NCBI RefSeq assembly: GCF_000497045.1
Contig: NW_015961992.1
Span: 312,259 to 376,258, forward strand
DNA length: 64,000 nt
Reading direction: 5' to 3'
From: Kalmanozyma brasiliensis GHG001
Taxonomy: Eukaryota; Basidiomycota; Ustilaginomycetes; Ustilaginales
The notes below the pieces were generated by a model. That model worked only from the letters and a program-made list of their open reading frames with translations, was not told where the DNA came from and did no database searches. Shown piece after piece: positions 60,000 to 64,000 of this stretch. A program made the translations under genes and the position numbers. Every line of letters starts with the position of its first letter. Position 1 is the first letter of the stretch.

Positions 60000-61721
60000 T
60001 TGGCCGATGCGTTCAGGGTCCACCTGCGGTTCGTGACTTCTTCCCATCGCTCACCATGCTCCCTCCTCTCGCTTTGCATGGTCACCTTACCCCTTGAAGG
60101 CGGTGAGCATGTCGTCACTTCCGAGAAGAATCCGTCGCTGACAAGCATGCAAGCCACAGAATCGGCAGCTGCCCGAAGTCTCGCCGCCGTCGATTCGGGC
60201 TATCCGACACCGCCAGAGCTACACGTCGATGTCTGGAGCGACCGCCTCAAGGCCGGCAACGTCAAAGCGCCACATCTGCTTGTCAGTCTAGACGGTCCAT
60301 CAGAGCGGCTGCTAGAAGCATCGAAAAGGTCGGTCAACGACCGGGCTCACCGTACGCACAAGGACGCCTCCAATGACTTTTACCGCAGGGCATGCTGGGC
60401 TCCCGACGGGTCCGCGCTGCTTGCCCTCACAGAATCACAGCAGAAGCATGTCATCGGCTGTAGCAGCGCAGGCAGTCTCGAACCCTGTGTGAGCCTGAAC
60501 AGCCCATCACCCCTGCTCGACGCCATCTGGTACCCTGTGCCTGCCTTGGAAGAGCCGACGGCCGAGCACCACCCTGATGGACAAGGGGCCGCTCTAAGCG
60601 CAACATGGTGCTTTGCCGAGTCGCATCGCGACCTGCCAACTCGCCTCACCTCTAGCAGGGATGGCAGCTCTCGAGCCAACTATTCGATCATGAACCACGT
60701 CGAAAAGTTTGTCGGACCTCATTCGCTCGTCTTCAGTCCCGATCTATCACGCCTCTACTGCGGGCTTTATTCAGCGCTTGCGGTGTTCCCGCTTTCACGA
60801 CCTGGTCTGAACACCCACTCTCTGATACCGCTTACATCGGGCAAAAGGTCAGTCGGGGGCCAGAGAGGGATCGTATCAGCGCTCGCAGCTGCGGCACATC
60901 CGAGCGAGCCTTCGCAAGAGCTTGTTGCCGTGGGGACATTCAGCGGCAATGTTGCCGTCTACGGTTTTGATCCGACCACCTTTCCGGAGCCGACCGAACA
61001 CACAGCAGTGCAGACCACACCCGGCGACGATGGAGAGCCCCTAGCTCAAAGCTCCTGTCTAGCTGGATGGCGAGAGGTCGAAGGTGACGGTATCACACAG
61101 CTCAAGCTCCATCCGCTCACACCGTATGTGCTGTTCGTCGCATCGAGGCGCTCGGATAGTATCTATGTCTATGACATTCGCTATCTGATCGGAGACACGT
61201 CGAGGTGGCAATTCCGACCTTTAGCACAGCCAGCAGGTGGCGTTCGCACAGCTCATCTGCTCGCGAGGCTGCAGCGACCAGGCGGATCGAGCAATCAGCG
61301 GCTCTACTTTGACGTCGACTGGGCCGGTCGATGGCTTGCGACAGGTGACCAGGAGGGTATCATCCATATATGGCGTATCGATACCGGTCGATTCACGGAT
61401 CATGCCGATGTCGATGGAAAGGACGGACAGGAGCCAGAAGCTCTGGAGTTGACGCCGGATCTCAGCTGGAAGGCGCATGGTGATGCTGTAGGATCCGTAT
61501 CGTTCCACCCGTATCAGTCGTGGCTTGCATCTGTCTCTGGCTCGAGGCACTGGCCTGACGTTGCCTCTGAGGACAGCGAGTCGGAAGGAGAAAGCGACAG
61601 CGACGCTTCAAGCAGCTCTTTGGAGGCGGAGGCTGCCGATTGCCGGCGCCGAGCTTGGTCGACGAACGACAGCTCTCTCAAAGTGTGGGACTTTTCCCAT
61701 CCTCCGATACCGTCCTCCTGA
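60000..61721 (+). CDS. WD40 protein of the WRAP53/TCAB1 (yeast Swt21) family
   Basis: 573 residues from the first ATG; starts at 60078 (MVTLPLEGG) or 60147 (MQATESAAA) are also plausible. Blocks in the order of human WRAP53 are: FYRRACWAPDGSALLALTES, HSLVFSPDLSRLYCGLYSAL, GQRGIVSALAAAAHP, VAVGTFSGNVAVYGF, DGITQLKLHPLTPYVLFVAS, NQRLYFDVDWAGRWLATGDQ, and a final SVSFHPYQSWLASVSGSRHW. An acidic Ser/Asp/Glu insert precedes the last strand. Human WRAP53 guides telomerase RNA and scaRNAs to Cajal bodies; yeast Swt21 acts in splicing. Which role applies in this fungus is open. The stop is 31 bp from the convergent GGQ hydrolase gene. Confidence 0.87.
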   Translation: MADAFRVHLRFVTSSHRSPCSLLSLCMVTLPLEGGEHVVTSEKNPSLTSMQATESAAARSLAAVDSGYPTPPELHVDVWSDRLKAGNVKAPHLLVSLDGPSERLLEASKRSVNDRAHRTHKDASNDFYRRACWAPDGSALLALTESQQKHVIGCSSAGSLEPCVSLNSPSPLLDAIWYPVPALEEPTAEHHPDGQGAALSATWCFAESHRDLPTRLTSSRDGSSRANYSIMNHVEKFVGPHSLVFSPDLSRLYCGLYSALAVFPLSRPGLNTHSLIPLTSGKRSVGGQRGIVSALAAAAHPSEPSQELVAVGTFSGNVAVYGFDPTTFPEPTEHTAVQTTPGDDGEPLAQSSCLAGWREVEGDGITQLKLHPLTPYVLFVASRRSDSIYVYDIRYLIGDTSRWQFRPLAQPAGGVRTAHLLARLQRPGGSSNQRLYFDVDWAGRWLATGDQEGIIHIWRIDTGRFTDHADVDGKDGQEPEALELTPDLSWKAHGDAVGSVSFHPYQSWLASVSGSRHWPDVASEDSESEGESDSDASSSSLEAEAADCRRRAWSTNDSSLKVWDFSHPPIPSS

Positions 61722-61752
61722 TAACAAAAAGTTAGCCGAAACGCGATTTCGT

Positions 61753-62448
61753 TCACCCTTTGAACTTGCGTCCGCTCTTGACGTCGGCACGCTTGATCTT
61801 GTTCTGCTTCTTCCTGCGAGCCTCTGCTTCCTGCAATCGCTTGACACGAGCACGCTGCTGCTGGCTCGTCTCGCCCACCATTCCCTCCTGTGCCAGCTCG
61901 AGCAGTTGAGCGTGCATCTTCTCGAGCGCATCCTGCACGTTTGCCTCCTGAGTGCGGTGTCGCATACTTGTGACCAACATCGAGTGGTCTGAAGCGACAT
62001 AGTAGGGCGACTTCTTGGCGATGCGGCTGACGAGGTCTCTGTTGAGCCATTTGCGCGGATGTGCGGCATCGAGCGAGTCGTGAGAATGGCCGCCAGCTTG
62101 GGACAGATCGAGTCGGACGTTGGCTTTGGTGTTGAGCTTGTTGACGTTTTGACCGCCAGGCCCGGAGGAGCGAGAAAAGTTGACCTGGAAATCACTGCGG
62201 CGCAGCGTGAGGTCTTGGAAGTTGGCCACCCAGCGTCGACGCTCTTCCATCTCCTGCTGCACTGCATCGCTGTGTTCGTCTTGGTTGCGGGGACATGCCG
62301 ATGTTGACCATTTGCGAGATGCCTGTTGGCGAGAAGGCAGCGCTGGTGGTGTTGTCGGATACCACTGCCGATATTGCGTCGACGAGATCGCTCCCCGGAG
62401 AAGAGCATGCGTCCGCAAGACAGCGAACAGACCTCGTCGACCCAGCAT
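61753..62448 (-). CDS. Mitochondrial GGQ peptidyl-tRNA hydrolase (ICT1 / Pth4 type)
   Basis: 231 residues from the ATG at 62448; the frame stays open to 62640 but the upstream part is unconvincing. The N-terminus MLGRRGLFAVLRTHALLRGA is a typical mitochondrial presequence. The RF-1 domain follows: NFSRSSGPGGQNVNKLNTKA with GGQ at 98-100. The lysine-rich tail (ARVKRLQEAEARRKKQNKIK, ending GRKFKG) is what ICT1-type factors insert in the mRNA channel of stalled ribosomes. Lacking release-factor codon-recognition domains, it should rescue stalled mitoribosomes. Yeast Pth4 (YOL114C) is the closest fungal model. Confidence 0.92.
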   Translation of the reverse strand: MLGRRGLFAVLRTHALLRGAISSTQYRQWYPTTPPALPSRQQASRKWSTSACPRNQDEHSDAVQQEMEERRRWVANFQDLTLRRSDFQVNFSRSSGPGGQNVNKLNTKANVRLDLSQAGGHSHDSLDAAHPRKWLNRDLVSRIAKKSPYYVASDHSMLVTSMRHRTQEANVQDALEKMHAQLLELAQEGMVGETSQQQRARVKRLQEAEARRKKQNKIKRADVKSGRKFKG

Positions 62449-63482
62449 CGCGCCTCGTTGGGTCGATCTCCGTAGTCGGTTCGGAGATGCCGGGAGGTGG
62501 AAGGGCAAGCAGGATGTCTGGCAGCTTTGAACATGATCCAAGACGATCTTCCAAAAGAAGTCATGTCGAAAATTGCCCGGGAAACGCGCCGGGAAAAAGA
62601 AGGTCGCAAAACTCGAGATCGACGGCACGAAGGCGTACACGGTGGGTTGAGGTCTGCAGGCACCGGCGTGCGCTCTTCTGGCTCACAGAGGGATCGTCGT
62701 TCGGCAACGGAACGAGGCTCGTGTTCCGAATAGCTATGCACTCGAGTTTCCATGCAGTCGCAAAGCCACGGAGTGGGTCTACTCGTCCGGCGTTAAGCGT
62801 GCCTCGGCGTAGACGACAAGCGTAGTCTTCCATCGGCTTTGCATCTTTGTGTGACTACGGTACATAGAGCTCACGACGTCGATTTACAAGGTGTCGTATG
62901 GGACAGGGAGTCAGCAACGCCCAAGCCGACGGTCGAGATGACCAAGCATCAATCGGAATAGCCGGAGCATGACTGTTTCCCTGCCTCACCCGCACGCTTC
63001 CTGCTTCCTACTTCTTGCTTCCGTTGGCCCTTGGACCCTGGCTTTGTGGGCTCATCGTCGGGTTTTAGCGTCGGCAGCCTGCCTCGCACCCGCGAATAAG
63101 TTAGGCATCTGACGGAAAAAGGGCCGCACATTTTTGGAAATTCTCATCGCAGCCAGTCAGCACGGCTTTCTTGCGACTTTTGCGTGCTGCAATGCGAACA
63201 ACGTCAGATGGGCTCTCCATCCCTTCTGTTCTCACCTCCATCAATCTTCTTGGTCCGGGCCATCGTGTCTGAGCCCGTCAACTTCGCAGATCAGCAGCAT
63301 CGTACACTGGAATCGTTCGAGCCTCGATCGCGCTGGACATCATCCTCAGATTCGGATTGCAACAGGTGCCTCGGTGCACGCCTAGAAACTTGCTTCCCTA
63401 CCTTCTTCATTTCGCCTAGCTGCTGCCTCAACGAGCTTCATCATCGTGATCTTGCTGCAATAGCGGGGGAATAATCGCCGAA
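62449..63482. promoter_or_regulatory. Bidirectional promoter region between the GGQ hydrolase and GSH1 genes
   Basis: 1.03 kb between divergent starts. I looked for a Yap1-type TTACTAA or TGACTAA element, common upstream of GSH1, and did not find one. No additional gene is recognised. Confidence 0.5.
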
Positions 63483-64000
63483 ATGGGTCTGCTCTCTCTA
63501 GGAACGCCGCTCGACTGGAAGGATGCTCAGCCCCTCGCATCCCACGTCCGAAAGCACGGCATCGAGCAGTTCCTCTCCTTGTGGAACCAGATCAAGGACC
63601 GACGCGGCGATATCCTCCTCTGGGGTGACGAGATCGAATACATTGTCGTCGCTTTCGATGAAGAGACACAAAATGCGAAGCTGTCTTTGAGGCAAGAAGA
63701 GATCCTCAAGGTGCTCTCGGCCAGCGATCAAGAGACGCGAGAGTCCGCCCCAGGTCTCGCAGGCCAAATCCCAACATTCCATCCCGAGTTCGGCCGCTTC
63801 ATGCTCGAGTCGACGCCAGGGTCACCATACGGTGCCAGTCCGAAAGAGCTCCGAGGTGTGGAGCGGAACATGCGTCTACGCAGGCAGATTGCTCGATCGC
63901 ATCTCAAGCCCAACGAGCTTCCCATCACGCTCACCTCGTATCCCCGTCTCGGTGTCACCGACGCTCCCTTCACAGAACCGCACTACGAGGCCAACGGTAA
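63483..64000 (+). CDS. GSH1: Glutamate-cysteine ligase, 3' truncated by the window edge
   Basis: The first 172 codons are visible. MGLLSLGTPLDWKDAQPLAS, VRKHGIEQFLSLWNQIKDRR, ILLWGDEIEYIVVAFDEE and GRFMLESTPGSPYG align block by block with eukaryotic glutamate-cysteine ligase (human GCLC). The acidic residues of WGDEIEY and MLEST are expected metal/substrate ligands. The enzyme makes gamma-glutamylcysteine, the first and limiting step of glutathione synthesis, in the cytosol. The start is certain because the N-terminus is collinear with the family. It runs off the window in frame. Confidence 0.96.
   Translation, partial: MGLLSLGTPLDWKDAQPLASHVRKHGIEQFLSLWNQIKDRRGDILLWGDEIEYIVVAFDEETQNAKLSLRQEEILKVLSASDQETRESAPGLAGQIPTFHPEFGRFMLESTPGSPYGASPKELRGVERNMRLRRQIARSHLKPNELPITLTSYPRLGVTDAPFTEPHYEANG

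Noticed and set aside
62449..62640. N-terminal extension of the GGQ hydrolase to 62640
   Set aside because: It would bury a textbook mitochondrial presequence behind 64 residues of Phe/Pro-rich sequence.

Overview
The window is nuclear DNA of a fungus, most likely a smut-type basidiomycete (Ustilaginomycotina). The protein families are plainly fungal: a SIN-pathway Cdc14-like protein, SAGA Spt20, a Siw14-type phosphatase, Cox17 and a Jlp1-type dioxygenase. Genes are GC-rich and mostly without introns. The five introns I can place are short (70-176 nt), with GTAAGT, GTGAGT or GTATGT donors. A dispersed 5S rRNA gene also fits. The taxonomic call is inference from gene content, not a search.

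Layout, left to right: the 3' part of a deaminated-glutathione amidase; a four-helix membrane protein of unknown function; a 2.7 kb gene-free stretch ending in a 5S rRNA gene; SRP19 (-) and CCA-adding enzyme (+) from a shared promoter; a Siw14-like phosphatase (-); a small spliced DUF2462 protein (+); condensin subunit Brn1/CAP-H (+); a mitochondrial NME6-like NDP kinase (-); SAGA subunit Spt20 (+); a spliced short-chain dehydrogenase (-); a 2 kb gene-free stretch; a large spliced nuclear-looking protein of unknown function (+); an Etp1/BRAP2-like RING protein (-); a SIN Cdc14-like protein (+); and a 158-residue orphan (-).

From 34 to 45 kb lies a metabolic stretch: a spliced aldo-keto reductase (-) divergent from a TauD/Jlp1 sulfonate dioxygenase (+), then pyruvate decarboxylase (+), a coiled-coil orphan (+) and a fused siroheme synthase (-). 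From 45 to 64 kb mitochondrial functions dominate: COX17 (-) divergent from an M16 metalloprotease with a presequence (+), SDH3 (-), an Ala-rich orphan (-), mitochondrial DNA polymerase gamma (-) divergent from a WRAP53-like WD40 protein (+), an ICT1/Pth4-type GGQ hydrolase (-), and the 5' end of GSH1 (+). A decayed 5S copy sits at about 51.2 kb.

Functional links (inference): the sulfonate dioxygenase releases sulfite, siroheme synthase makes the sulfite reductase cofactor, and GSH1 uses the resulting cysteine. The nitrilase at the left edge repairs a glutathione by-product. CCA1, NME6, COX17, SDH3, the M16 protease, Mip1 and the GGQ hydrolase all have predicted mitochondrial roles. The most unusual item is the polymerase gamma reading frame, which continues without a stop into a long C-terminal extension containing an LYR-like segment. 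I saw no transposons, CRISPR arrays, tRNA genes or secondary-metabolite clusters.
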